64,000 nucleotides of DNA from Saprospiraceae bacterium (GTDB taxonomy: Bacteria > Bacteroidota > Bacteroidia > Chitinophagales > Saprospiraceae). The notes below the pieces were generated by a model. It made no database searches, had not been told where the DNA came from, and saw only the letters and a list, made by a program, of their open reading frames with translations. The stretch spans positions 186,001 to 250,000 of the forward strand of contig JABARE010000016.1 of assembly GCA_019187365.1 (NCBI GenBank), given 5' to 3'. This document shows, piece by piece, positions 1-9,129 of this stretch. How positions within the stretch are numbered: position 1 is the first letter of the stretch; each line of letters opens with the position of its first letter. The position numbers and the translations under genes are program-made.

Positions 1-1764
1 ATTGAGATCCATCCGGAGGCGCAGCGAACTTGCAACAACAGTCCGGTTTTTATCAATTTTCCTCCCACGGTACTTTGTGTAAACGCACCTTTTAAATTTG
101 ACCATTCTGCTTTTGACAAGGAGGGCGACCTGTTGGTTTATGAGTTCTGTGAACCACTTTCAGGAGGTGGACGGCAGGGTGGGGGCAATTGCCAGTCCGT
201 TATACCAACGCCGGACTGCCTGCCTCCTTATACTCCGGTAGCATTCCGGTTTCCCTACACCGCACTGTTCCCACTGGGTGTAAATTCACAAGTAAACATC
301 AACTCGCTTAACGGCATCATTACCGGAACACCTGACGTAATAGGACAATTCGTCGTTGGCGTTTGCGTGTACGAGTACCGGAACGGAACCTTGCTTTCTG
401 TGGTCAAGCGGGATTTTCAATTCAATGTAGCCAGTTGCGAAGGAACAGTCGAGGCGCGATTGGGAGGTGCAAGCCAGCTTACGCCCGATCAGTTTAGCAT
501 TACCCTGTGCGGCACCAGTGAATACCAGTTCCAGAATGCCAGTATAGACAGCCGGTATATTAAAGACGTGCTTTGGATTTACGAGAATGGAGGGCGGATC
601 GATTCGTTAACTGAATGGGCCCCTGTTGTGCAGTTTGAAGAAGGAGGATGGCACTCCGGGCGGTTTATTCTCAATCCCGGAAGCAACTGCGGAGATACGG
701 GGTATTTTAAGATCAACATCATTCCCGACCTCGAGGCTGATTTTTCAGCAATTTACGACAGTTGTTCACCTGGTCCCGTGCAATTTACTGACAAATCGAG
801 TTCGACCTTTTCTGCAGTTGAACAATGGAAATGGAGTGCTGGAGACGGGATCGTGTCCTTTCTGCAGCATCCCTCTATACGTTATGTCAGGCCGGGCAAG
901 TACCCCGTGTTGCTTACGGTCTGGGACAACTTCGGCTGTGTCCAGACCCGCTACGAGGAAATAAACTGGTTTCCATCTCCTGAGGTGCTCATATTTTCTC
1001 CCAGCAAAAGTGAAGGTTGCGTTCCCCTCGACGTAGGGTTTCGCAACATTTCATTTCCCACCGACAGCAGTTACCGGTTTGTTTGGCATTTCTCAGATGG
1101 CAAAACCGATTCGGGATATCAGGTTCTCCACCGTTTCGAGCGAGCTGGCCGTTACGGACTTAGAATGGAGGTGACATCCCCACTGGGCTGTTATGGTGAA
1201 AGAGATTTTTTCGATGTAATAGAAGCGTCGGACCCCCCGGTAGCGAGTTGGAGTGTCGACAGGCAGGACGTTAGCACAGCAAATCCGGAAGTGCACCTTC
1301 GTGATTTGAGTCAAGGAACCGTCGGCAGGAGCTGGATCATTGATGGAAATGAACATTTTTTTGATGAAGACCTCGTTTATGCTTTTGGCGATACGGGCAT
1401 TCACAAGATTCAACTTATCGCAGTCGACCGTTTTCTGTGCACCGATACCCTGGAAACGACGATCCGGGTTTACCTGGAAGTGCATTTTTATCTCCCGAAT
1501 GCTTTTACTCCGAATGGAGATGGCAAGAACGATGCTTTTGGACCTGTTGGAAGCCTAAACGCATTCGGACAATACGGCATGACCATCTACGACCGCTGGG
1601 GAACGAAAGTGTTTACTACATCCGGCCCGGGCGATTTCTGGAACGGAAGTTTTAACAATTCAGGAAAGCCAATGCCATCGGGAGCTTACGTCTGCGAGGT
1701 GTATTACACGGGTACTGATGGCAGTCCAAAGGTTGCCAGGCAGGTGTTTGCCCTCATCCGTTGA
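1..1764 (+). CDS. PKD-domain surface protein with gliding-motility C-terminal (CHU_C) domain, 5' truncated
   Basis: The reading frame is open from base 1, so the true start lies left of the window and 587 residues are visible. The visible part has Cys-rich cadherin/Ig-like stretches. Several PKD-like modules follow, recognisable by WKWSAGDG, FVWHFSDGK and similar (roughly the middle third). The last ~90 residues hold the NAFTPNGDGKND motif, a YDRWG strand and a final G-x-Y strand. That ending is the gliding-motility-associated C-terminal domain (TIGR04131 type), a sorting signal for the Bacteroidota type IX secretion system, so the protein is probably exported and attached to the surface or released. 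The specific role (adhesion, matrix) is unknown. The gene ends convergently against the lipoprotein gene at 1807. Confidence 0.9.
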   Translation: MEIHPEAQRTCNNSPVFINFPPTVLCVNAPFKFDHSAFDKEGDLLVYEFCEPLSGGGRQGGGNCQSVIPTPDCLPPYTPVAFRFPYTALFPLGVNSQVNINSLNGIITGTPDVIGQFVVGVCVYEYRNGTLLSVVKRDFQFNVASCEGTVEARLGGASQLTPDQFSITLCGTSEYQFQNASIDSRYIKDVLWIYENGGRIDSLTEWAPVVQFEEGGWHSGRFILNPGSNCGDTGYFKINIIPDLEADFSAIYDSCSPGPVQFTDKSSSTFSAVEQWKWSAGDGIVSFLQHPSIRYVRPGKYPVLLTVWDNFGCVQTRYEEINWFPSPEVLIFSPSKSEGCVPLDVGFRNISFPTDSSYRFVWHFSDGKTDSGYQVLHRFERAGRYGLRMEVTSPLGCYGERDFFDVIEASDPPVASWSVDRQDVSTANPEVHLRDLSQGTVGRSWIIDGNEHFFDEDLVYAFGDTGIHKIQLIAVDRFLCTDTLETTIRVYLEVHFYLPNAFTPNGDGKNDAFGPVGSLNAFGQYGMTIYDRWGTKVFTTSGPGDFWNGSFNNSGKPMPSGAYVCEVYYTGTDGSPKVARQVFALIR

Positions 1765-1768
1765 GTAC

Positions 1769-1797
1769 CCGGCCACTCTTGATGATACGCTGGCCGG
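1769..1797. terminator. Hairpin between convergent genes
   Basis: A perfect 7-bp stem (CCGGCCA at 1769-1775 with TGGCCGG at 1791-1797) with a 15-base loop lies five bases after the stop of the CHU_C gene and just before the stop of the opposing lipoprotein gene. No clear T-run follows, so it may slow or end transcription from both sides but is not a textbook intrinsic terminator. Confidence 0.35.
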
Positions 1798-1806
1798 ATT
1801 GCATTG

Positions 1807-2235
1807 TCATTTATCCTGAAAGACTGAAAAGTCTTCGGCTTTGCTGACCTTGATGATGTAAGACCGGGTGCATACCTGGTGTACGTATTGGTCGTAACCC
1901 TCGACAATACCGGATACGACGAAACGTTTGTTCGCAGGGTTTTTAATGTCACTGTATAATTCGATGGGTACGGCGCTGCTAAACTCAATTTTGATGGTAT
2001 AGTCGTAATCGTCGGGGTCCCTGGCAAAAAGCGTATTGCCCGCCGTCATGATGTTGTTGTTGAGCTGCATTTCCAGTTTAATGACCTTCCCTTCACAGTT
2101 CATTTTCTTGCCACACGGGCCTTTGCAATCCGATCGTTGGAGTATTCCTTTTATGCCCTTGGCGGTTGAATTGCCAGGAGAACAGGCGGTCAGCGCCATG
2201 CAGGAAACTGCTAAAATCACCAGAAGTCGTATCAT
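1807..2235 (-). CDS. Small hypothetical lipoprotein
   Basis: 142 residues. The N-terminus is a lipoprotein signal: MIRLL, a hydrophobic stretch, then the lipobox LTAC, with the acylated Cys at about residue 18. The mature part contains four further Cys in its first third (SDCKGPCGKK.NCEG) and then a compact beta-rich region. A short OB-like or immunoglobulin-like fold is possible, but I recognise no family. It starts 10 bases after the stop of the S46 peptidase gene on the same strand and is probably co-transcribed with it. Function unknown. Confidence refers to its being a real gene. Confidence 0.75.
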   Translation of the reverse strand: MIRLLVILAVSCMALTACSPGNSTAKGIKGILQRSDCKGPCGKKMNCEGKVIKLEMQLNNNIMTAGNTLFARDPDDYDYTIKIEFSSAVPIELYSDIKNPANKRFVVSGIVEGYDQYVHQVCTRSYIIKVSKAEDFSVFQDK

Positions 2236-2245
2236 AAATGCTTGC

Positions 2246-4315
2246 TTACTTTTTGTCGAGTTCCTGGATGATCCTGTCTGCTTTGTAAATGTATTTCAGT
2301 GCCGCGTAAATGCCACCTGCATGCACAGAGACCGTGCGGTTGACTTTTTCGTCGAAGATGAAATTGCCTGGAAGTGACTCGATGTTTCCATCAAATACCA
2401 GTCCGACGACTTCCTTATTTTGGTTGACGATCGGGCTTCCCGAATTGCCTCCAATGATGTCGTTTGTTGAAACGAAGTTAAACGGCGCACGCAACAGTTC
2501 CATGGGAGGGTTTAACCACCGCTCTGGCAGTGACCAGGGATAGGTTTTGTCAAAGGAATAGTACCGGTCGTACAATCCGAAAAAGGTCGTTTTGAAAGGC
2601 GCTGTGGTGCCGTTGTAGTCGTATTTTTTGACCGTTCCATCCGCGAGGCGCAGGGTGAAAGTTGCATCGGGGGGCAGTTGGTTTCCTTTTACTTTAAAAA
2701 CAGCATTGGCGATGCGAGATTCGAGTGCCTTCCTGCGGGCGGCTGAAGACTGGAAAACCTGAACGGACTCCAAATACTTTGGCACGATCAGACGTGCAGC
2801 ATCGAGCAGCGGATCTTTACATCGACCGAACTTTTCTGCATCCTTGCTCAGCAATTTTTCCAAGTCATCCGGATTGGCAAAATCTGTTTTTTCCAAAATC
2901 TTTCGGGCGGCTTTTTCCGGGGATTTTCCGTCAAGCAACTCATCTGCAAGACGGTACTCGGGATGTTCAAATTGTTTGATCTCTGCCAACAATGCAGTAA
3001 GATATTCCCGTTCTTTATCTGTTTTTAATTCATTCGAAAGACCGCGGATGTCATCGCGGAGTTTATCGAGCGAGGGGGCAGCTTCTGGCACAGCCAACAT
3101 GCTTTCATAGCGCCCCAGTGTATGCATCAACGTAAGTGCATTGCCTTTGATTCCCGAAGGCCCCAGCAGGGTAATAGAGGAACCGTATTTTTTTAGCACT
3201 TCGTATTCCCTTTCCATTTCCAGCCAGGAGTCTTCACCTTTTAACTTGGTTTTGCTGCGGATTTCCTTTTCCATAGCCGCTTTCCTTTCAAAGAGCACGG
3301 GGTTTCGCAGTCCTTCCAGAATTCCTGAGATGGCTTTTATGCTGTTGCCAATGCCGAAGATATCGTTCAGTAGGTCGTCGTTCGGTGAAGCCGCATATTC
3401 CTTTTCCATGAGCGCATGGCGGTTTTTCATCATCTGCAACTGCACCGGAAAACGAATGTCGCGATCGTATTCAAATTGTTTGATCGTACGATACCGCTCA
3501 GTACTTCCAGGGTTGCCGATCACAAATACAGGCTCCCCTTCGACAGCGCCTTCCGGGCGGAATTTGAAGTAATGTGCACTGGTGTTCATGGGCTTGCCGT
3601 CGTCGTCATAGGCACGCCAGAACGTGAAATCCAGGGCATAGCGGGGGTAGGTGAAGTTGTCGGGGTCTCCGCCAAAGTAGCCCAGGTCGTTTTCCGGGAT
3701 CATCACCAGGCGGATATCGGAGAATTTTTTGTAACCGTACAAGCTGAATTTTCCGCCACTGTAATAAGTGACGGGCTGAATGCGGAGCCCTTTCCAGGAA
3801 TCCATTTGAGAATATTCGAGGATGAGCTGCTTGATTGCGGAGTCGGTCATGGTTTTATGTGTCACATCGTCTTTGGCGCCTTTCGACATCGACAAAACCT
3901 TATCTGAAACGTCTTCTGCCCGGATCAACTGTTCTACAAACAAGCCCTCTGCCTTGCGTTCGTCGGCAAGCGTCTGAGCATAAAAGCCGTTTTTGGTAAA
4001 GGATTCTCCCTCGCGCTGCAGGGCCACGACGACATCGCGCGAACAGTGGTGGTTCGTCATAATGAGCCCGTCAGGAGATATAAAGGAGGCAGAGCACCAG
4101 CTAGCAAACCGCAGTGCTGACTGGCGAACATCGTCATACCAGCTATCCGGAGGAGCAAAGTTGTAGGCCTCTTTAAACCAATCTTTTGGAGGGTTTTCGA
4201 AGGTCCACATTTTGCCAAAGTCGAAACGCTGTGGCTGGTTTTGGTCCTTTTGCGATTGACCTGAAAGGGACAGTCCCATAGCAAAAAGGAATAAAAAAAG
4301 GCGGGATAACTTCAT
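2246..4315 (-). CDS. S46 family dipeptidyl-peptidase, DPP7-like
   Basis: 689 residues with a signal peptide (MKLSRLFLFLF...GQS), the usual size for S46 enzymes. These periplasmic serine peptidases remove dipeptides from peptide N-termini. The catalytic His lies in TNHHC (87-91) and the catalytic Ser is about residue 625 in GGNSGSP. Eighteen residues after the Ser stands Gly in FDGN. In Porphyromonas gingivalis enzymes this position is Gly673 in DPP7 (hydrophobic P1) and Arg673 in DPP11 (acidic P1), so this copy is predicted to be DPP7-like. It lies 49 bases downstream of the M1 aminopeptidase gene on the same strand, which suggests joint peptide breakdown. Confidence 0.93.
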   Translation of the reverse strand: MKLSRLFLFLFAMGLSLSGQSQKDQNQPQRFDFGKMWTFENPPKDWFKEAYNFAPPDSWYDDVRQSALRFASWCSASFISPDGLIMTNHHCSRDVVVALQREGESFTKNGFYAQTLADERKAEGLFVEQLIRAEDVSDKVLSMSKGAKDDVTHKTMTDSAIKQLILEYSQMDSWKGLRIQPVTYYSGGKFSLYGYKKFSDIRLVMIPENDLGYFGGDPDNFTYPRYALDFTFWRAYDDDGKPMNTSAHYFKFRPEGAVEGEPVFVIGNPGSTERYRTIKQFEYDRDIRFPVQLQMMKNRHALMEKEYAASPNDDLLNDIFGIGNSIKAISGILEGLRNPVLFERKAAMEKEIRSKTKLKGEDSWLEMEREYEVLKKYGSSITLLGPSGIKGNALTLMHTLGRYESMLAVPEAAPSLDKLRDDIRGLSNELKTDKEREYLTALLAEIKQFEHPEYRLADELLDGKSPEKAARKILEKTDFANPDDLEKLLSKDAEKFGRCKDPLLDAARLIVPKYLESVQVFQSSAARRKALESRIANAVFKVKGNQLPPDATFTLRLADGTVKKYDYNGTTAPFKTTFFGLYDRYYSFDKTYPWSLPERWLNPPMELLRAPFNFVSTNDIIGGNSGSPIVNQNKEVVGLVFDGNIESLPGNFIFDEKVNRTVSVHAGGIYAALKYIYKADRIIQELDKK

Positions 4316-4364
4316 TTGTTATTTGTTTAAGCCTGCAAATATAGGAATTACGAATATTTTCGTA

Positions 4365-6242
4365 TCAGATTTTTCGGTTCAGGACTTTTTCAATGGATTC
4401 CTGGGCAATGGGGTGATATCCGGGTTTTGCCCGTATGTAAATGCGATTCGCCTCCGCGCTGAATCCCTCATCGATGAGGGCTTCGTATATGGGCAGCAGG
4501 TATTTTCTTCTCCCAACGGAGCAAAGGAAATTCTCGGCGGTAGCCAACACATGGCGGGCACAACCATTGAGAATGGCGTATTCGAGCCAGGCCGTCAGGA
4601 CTTCAGCATTTTTGCGCCTGCTAAAGTCGAAAGAATGGTCATAGCGCAAACAGGTCGCTGAATCATGTTCTTTGGGGAGGTTGCGGATGAAGTAGATCCA
4701 TTCGTTCGTCGTCCAGTCTCCTGAATTGAGCTCTTCGGGCGAACGCCCTGAGGTGAGTCGTACAATTGCAGCATCCATAACCTCAAAGGACTGTGTGCTG
4801 TAATTCCCGCGGACAAGCGGCGGACCGCTTTTGTTGATCCACCTGTCCACAGTGTCGACGATTCCGGGATCATTGTCAAGTAAATGCGTTCTGGCAAATT
4901 CAAAAAAACCTTCGGAGTCATTGGAGCGGAATTCAAAATTGGCGAAATAGTGGCGTAGAAAGCGGTCGAGCTCGTCGCGACCTTTCCTTTCCTCGAGAAA
5001 TCGCAACAGCGCCTTCCCCTTTTCGTAGGCAACATCGGACATCGATTCTTCCGGATCCATTCCCTCCAGGGAGAGTTTTAAACGGGTAAGCGGGCTTTCA
5101 GGTCCCTTGTCAGCGATGGTTTTCTCCAGGTCCTGCAATCCCAATATGCTCCACATGTCGGCGATCTCCTTTCCATAAAGGGATTCCATGATGCGGCTTT
5201 CTATGTAGGTCGTTACGCCTTCATTGAGCCAGAAATCGTTCCAGGTTTTGTTGGTAACGAGGTTACCACTCCAGGAGTGCGCAAGCTCATGCGCCAAGAG
5301 GGAAACGAGGCTGCGGTCGCCCGCCAGGACGGTTGGAGAAAGAAAGGTCAGTCGTGGATTTTCCATGCCTCCAAAAGGAAAACTCGCGGGCAATACCAGC
5401 ACATCGTATCGCCCCCAACGATAAGGGCCGAGTAATTTTTCAGAGGTCTCGAGCATCCTTTCCAGATCGGCAAATTCCCATTGAGAAGCTTCAATCCACT
5501 CAGGAGGGGCATAAACACCCGTTCTTTTGCCAATGTCGCGAAAAGTCAGATCGCCAACGGCGAGTGCGACGAGGTAAGCAGGTACGGGCAACTCCATCTC
5601 AAAGTGATAGATCCCATCAGATGTAAGCCGTCGGGGATTGTTTGCACTCATTACGGCCATCATATCCGGTGGTACCTGGATGCGCGCACGATAGGAAAAT
5701 CGGATCCCCGGGCCATCCGGACATGGGAACCATGATCGTGCGTAGATCGACTGGCTTTGGGTAAAGAGGAAGGGGAGTTTGCCACTGGCGGTCTGCCTGG
5801 CGGGGACCCATTGCAGGGCCATGGCGCCTGGCAACGTGTAATATTGCACACGCACGCGCCGGGTTTCCGGTGTGATGGGAATCTTCAATGCACTTCCAAG
5901 TATGGGGTCCGACGCAGTTACCCGGAAGGGAACCTGCGAAGAATCCTTTTCATCAATTCGCACAGCCTGCTGAATAACCAGACCCATGTTATCGAGCACC
6001 AGACTGTCTCCATGGACATCGTCAAGATGGTAGATGGTCCACCCGCTGATGCGTTGGCTGTCGAAAGAAACGTGCAGGTCGAGCTCTACATGTCTGAATT
6101 TGGCCGCTTCCGGGTCTGCGAAACTATGCGGGTCCCTTCCAGAGTAGGTCATTTCTGTGGGCGTGGTCCCCGTGCAGGAATGCATCAGCACTCCTATAGT
6201 GAATGCTCCAAAATAGATAAGGGTGGCATTTTTTGATTTCAT
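4365..6242 (-). CDS. M1 family metallo-aminopeptidase (LTA4H/APN-like lipoprotein)
   Basis: 625 residues. A lipobox-like HSC places the acylated Cys at about residue 23, so the enzyme is probably membrane-anchored in the periplasm or at the surface. The order is N-terminal beta domain, GGMEN substrate-binding motif (291-295), zinc motif HELAH (318-322) followed by E341 in NEG, then a helical C-terminal domain. This layout matches the leukotriene A4 hydrolase-like branch of M1, which removes single N-terminal residues. All zinc ligands and the catalytic Glu319 are present. It sits upstream of the S46 peptidase on the same strand, and together they could turn oligopeptides into amino acids. Confidence 0.93.
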   Translation of the reverse strand: MKSKNATLIYFGAFTIGVLMHSCTGTTPTEMTYSGRDPHSFADPEAAKFRHVELDLHVSFDSQRISGWTIYHLDDVHGDSLVLDNMGLVIQQAVRIDEKDSSQVPFRVTASDPILGSALKIPITPETRRVRVQYYTLPGAMALQWVPARQTASGKLPFLFTQSQSIYARSWFPCPDGPGIRFSYRARIQVPPDMMAVMSANNPRRLTSDGIYHFEMELPVPAYLVALAVGDLTFRDIGKRTGVYAPPEWIEASQWEFADLERMLETSEKLLGPYRWGRYDVLVLPASFPFGGMENPRLTFLSPTVLAGDRSLVSLLAHELAHSWSGNLVTNKTWNDFWLNEGVTTYIESRIMESLYGKEIADMWSILGLQDLEKTIADKGPESPLTRLKLSLEGMDPEESMSDVAYEKGKALLRFLEERKGRDELDRFLRHYFANFEFRSNDSEGFFEFARTHLLDNDPGIVDTVDRWINKSGPPLVRGNYSTQSFEVMDAAIVRLTSGRSPEELNSGDWTTNEWIYFIRNLPKEHDSATCLRYDHSFDFSRRKNAEVLTAWLEYAILNGCARHVLATAENFLCSVGRRKYLLPIYEALIDEGFSAEANRIYIRAKPGYHPIAQESIEKVLNRKI

Positions 6243-6303
6243 AAAGTTGAATGAAGGGTCAGAGTATTGAAACGGAATAACGGCGTTTGGCGTATGAGGA
6301 GGA

Positions 6304-6954
6304 TCAGGTTCTTGGACTGTACGTTGAAAGCGCAGGAATGATGTGAGGCGTCCAGTTTCGCAAATATGGAACGCACTCCGGCCCCAAATGGAACATCAGG
6401 TCGAGCACAGAAAGCTTGGATTGGAAAATGCCACCGAACACCTGCTCGTAGACTGGATTGGGCCCGAGTTGTAGCCAATCTCTGATTTTGTAATGGCGCA
6501 CGTCGGTCGCATCTTGGGCAATCCACTCACCTGACGACTCCATCCACTGGGGGGCAATCCTGGTCTGTAGAGCAGTGCAGATGAACCCAAGCGCCCGGTC
6601 GTTGAATTCCAACAGATCATTACAAGGCTCGAAGAGAACTTCAAAAAGCCCTTCACTGTAGTATGCAAAAAACGGGCTTTTGCCATATGCTGTTTGGAGA
6701 GCGCGTGCATGCTGATTGCGCCAATGGGTACCTTCTGCAATGCACACCCGGCCAATTGGCATTTGCTGGTTCTTGCCTTTTTTAAGAGGGAAGGAAAGCA
6801 TCTGACTCCCCTGGTGCGTGCCCAGCAGATAACGGTTGCGCGCAGATCCCTTTTGGTAATTTTCAGTTCTGTCGAGCAGGGTGTTTTCTGCATGCAGCAT
6901 CAGAGCCATCAGATGGATGGGCGGGAAAGCACAGGTGTGAATGATCAGTTGCAA
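6304..6954 (-). CDS. WbqC-like family protein
   Basis: 216 residues. The N-terminal pattern matches the WbqC-like family: a short beta strand, then a phrase resembling ENYQKGSARNR...L...Q....L..P and HWRNQH, with the YGKSPFF segment and the closing EVFGG...LS.LDL. Members often occur in polysaccharide or sugar-modification loci and may transfer groups to amino sugars, but the biochemical role is poorly defined. The gene follows its own start 118 bases from the next leftward gene and reads toward the peptidase pair. No signal peptide, so cytoplasmic. Confidence 0.8.
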   Translation of the reverse strand: MQLIIHTCAFPPIHLMALMLHAENTLLDRTENYQKGSARNRYLLGTHQGSQMLSFPLKKGKNQQMPIGRVCIAEGTHWRNQHARALQTAYGKSPFFAYYSEGLFEVLFEPCNDLLEFNDRALGFICTALQTRIAPQWMESSGEWIAQDATDVRHYKIRDWLQLGPNPVYEQVFGGIFQSKLSVLDLMFHLGPECVPYLRNWTPHIIPALSTYSPRT

Positions 6955-7072
6955 TGCTGTGTGCTTAGCTTAACTTCGAATGGTTTGCGCCTGCAAAGTT
7001 AGCTGGTGAGACCAGGGATAACAAAGTGCTGCTTGCAACCTGAGGGTTCAGAGGGGGTTTAAGCGCCACGGG

Positions 7073-8032
7073 CTATCTCCACAGCAAACCAAGGGCGCTT
7101 CTGGCGCTGCTGTCTTTAACTGTGTTGAGTTGCCAATAGGGAAGTTTGTCTCGTTTGAGTATGGTGGCGCGCGTCGTCATTGGCTTTCCATCTTCAGGAT
7201 AGGTTTCGGTCCAGGCTTCAATTTCAAAAGGCGGTTGCCGGCGAAAGGTGAAGGTGGAGGCCCTCTCGTATGCAGGCATTTCAATGCGGTATACAGAGAG
7301 GCTGTCGCCCGATGTCTCCAGAGAGCAGCGTGCAGCGACCGCTTCGATCGGTTTGTGTTTGAGGCGCGTAAAGAATGTGCTTGGGATCATTTCGACCTCG
7401 CCTGTGGGAAGCAACTCCGGGTTGATCCGGATCAAGTTCATGATTCCGTCTTCAGCCAACTGCAGCGGGACCGTCCACCGCGAGCTTCCTTCGGATTCAA
7501 AATAGCTGTTGTTCTGGACCTCGTATTGGGTACTGGTCCTGTTCAACTGGGTGTAAACAATTCCGCACCACTCCGCAATGACCGAGGCAATTTTCAAAGG
7601 TTCGGGGAAAGCTCCGGACCCCAGTTCGGTAAAGCTACTGAGGTACATGCGATAAGGATAAATGCCCGTGTTGAATTCCTTGCTGAAATTCAGTTTTAGT
7701 ACACTTACTTTATCTTCCGGCTCCGGGTTTGGCCGGTCAATTTTCACGTGCCTGCTTCTGGAAAAATCTTCCGTGACGAAAATGGCCACCGCCTTGCCTT
7801 TGCGCATTTCGCCATACCGAACCTGCTCGAGCGCATAGACGCTGACTTCAGCTTTGCCGTCATACCAAAATTGGCTTAGCACGTGTTGTTTGTCTTCACC
7901 TCGGTACGAAGTGGATGCAGTGGGGACGGGCACCCCAGCTGGGGGAGAAGGGGAGCATGCGGAGAGGATCAGACCAGTAAGGATGGCTGACAAAAGCCAG
8001 CCCAAAATCATATTGTCTTTTCTGATATTCAT
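7073..8032 (-). CDS. Hypothetical lipoprotein
   Basis: 319 residues with a lipoprotein signal (MNIRKDNMILGWLLSAILTG then LSAC, Cys at about 26). An internal Met at residue 8 would also give a complete signal peptide. The mature protein is beta-rich with no catalytic motif that I recognise. Similar Bacteroidota lipoproteins are sometimes labelled 'septum formation inhibitor Maf' in databases, but nothing here looks like the Maf nucleotide pyrophosphatase. It is divergently arranged with aroC, sharing the 58-base region 8033-8090. Function unknown. Confidence 0.75.
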   Translation of the reverse strand: MNIRKDNMILGWLLSAILTGLILSACSPSPPAGVPVPTASTSYRGEDKQHVLSQFWYDGKAEVSVYALEQVRYGEMRKGKAVAIFVTEDFSRSRHVKIDRPNPEPEDKVSVLKLNFSKEFNTGIYPYRMYLSSFTELGSGAFPEPLKIASVIAEWCGIVYTQLNRTSTQYEVQNNSYFESEGSSRWTVPLQLAEDGIMNLIRINPELLPTGEVEMIPSTFFTRLKHKPIEAVAARCSLETSGDSLSVYRIEMPAYERASTFTFRRQPPFEIEAWTETYPEDGKPMTTRATILKRDKLPYWQLNTVKDSSARSALGLLWR

Positions 8033-8090
8033 GGCATTTGAAACAAAAAAGGCGCGTTATGGTTTGCAGAATAGTACTTTCGCAAACGGG

Positions 8091-9098
8091 ATGAACGCGC
8101 TCGGTAGCATTTTTCGGATCCAACTCTATGGTGAATCACATGGTCCATGCGTAGGTGTAGTGATCGATGGCGTACCGCCTGGGATTCCATTATCTCCTGA
8201 TGACTTTTTTGGCGACATTGACCGGCGACGGCCCGGTGCCAAGGGAACCACTTCTCGCCGGGAGGACGACATACCGTTAATCCTCTCAGGTTGGTTCAAC
8301 GGGTTTACAACGGGAAGTCCTATGCACCTTCAGTTTTCCAATAATGACGTCCGCTCTGCTGATTACGAGCATTTGCGAAAAACCCCACGTCCGGGACATG
8401 CGGATTTTGTGGCCCGCACAAAATTTGCCGGGTATGAGGATTACCGGGGGGGTGGGCATTTCAGCGGTAGGCTTACGCTTCCATTGGTTGCCGCTGGCGT
8501 CGTCGCGAAAAAGATTTGCGCTCCCATGACATTTGAGGCGCGGCTTGAAGAGGCGGGTGGAGATCCAGCCATTTTTCCTGCAATTGAGCAGGCAGTCGAC
8601 GAAGGTGACAGCATCGGAGGATTGGTGGTTTGCGAAATCGATAAGGTTCCGATCGGTCTGGGTGAGCCATTTTTCAACAGTGTGGAATCGAACCTGGCCC
8701 ATGCAATCTTTTCCATTCCCGCGGTGAAGGGAATTGAGTTTGGGGCTGGGTTTAAATCAACGAAGATGAAAGGTTCGCAGTGGAATGATGTTTTGGCCGA
8801 CGCTTCGGGGAAAACAATTACCAATCATGCAGGAGGGATAAACGGAGGCATCAGCAATGGGAATCCAATTGTATTCAGGCTTGCAATAAAGCCCACGAGC
8901 AGCATACGAAAGGAACAGAGATCCTATGATTTGGAAAAGGGAGAACTGTCCCGGGTTGTTGTCTCTGGTCGCCATGATGCGTGTATCGCACTTCGTGTAC
9001 CGGTCGTGGTGGAAGCGGTATCTGCATTGGTGTTGGCTGATTTTCTCCTGTTGCCCGGGGCTTGTCGGGATGACCGGAAGGGGGTGGGGAATAAATAA
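8091..9098 (+). CDS. aroC: Chorismate synthase
   Basis: 335 residues from the ATG at 8091. The frame is open further upstream, but that part is antisense to the lipoprotein gene and the homologous sequence begins at MNALGS. The enzyme converts 5-enolpyruvylshikimate-3-phosphate to chorismate using reduced FMN, the last shikimate step. Family motifs are present: YGESHGP near the N-terminus, RRRPG, ED(D)IP, HADF..R.KF, RGGGHFSGR and the NHAGGINGGISNG signature. It is slightly shorter at the C-terminus than the usual 350-360 residues. A bidirectional terminator follows at once. It stands alone, not in a shikimate operon. Confidence 0.96.
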   Translation: MNALGSIFRIQLYGESHGPCVGVVIDGVPPGIPLSPDDFFGDIDRRRPGAKGTTSRREDDIPLILSGWFNGFTTGSPMHLQFSNNDVRSADYEHLRKTPRPGHADFVARTKFAGYEDYRGGGHFSGRLTLPLVAAGVVAKKICAPMTFEARLEEAGGDPAIFPAIEQAVDEGDSIGGLVVCEIDKVPIGLGEPFFNSVESNLAHAIFSIPAVKGIEFGAGFKSTKMKGSQWNDVLADASGKTITNHAGGINGGISNGNPIVFRLAIKPTSSIRKEQRSYDLEKGELSRVVVSGRHDACIALRVPVVVEAVSALVLADFLLLPGACRDDRKGVGNK

Positions 9099-9127
9099 AA
9101 AACCCGGTCGAGTGGACCGGGTTTTTT
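9095..9127. terminator. Bidirectional intrinsic terminator
   Basis: A 9-bp stem (AACCCGGTC at 9101-9109 with GACCGGGTT at 9115-9123) and a 5-base loop are flanked by A-runs on the left and T-runs on the right. It therefore works in both directions and separates aroC from the convergent histone-like gene. Confidence 0.88.
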
Positions 9128-9129
9128 CG

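Noticed and set aside
7854-8090. N-terminal extension of chorismate synthase
   Set aside because: It is antisense to the lipoprotein gene, and family homology begins at the ATG 8091.
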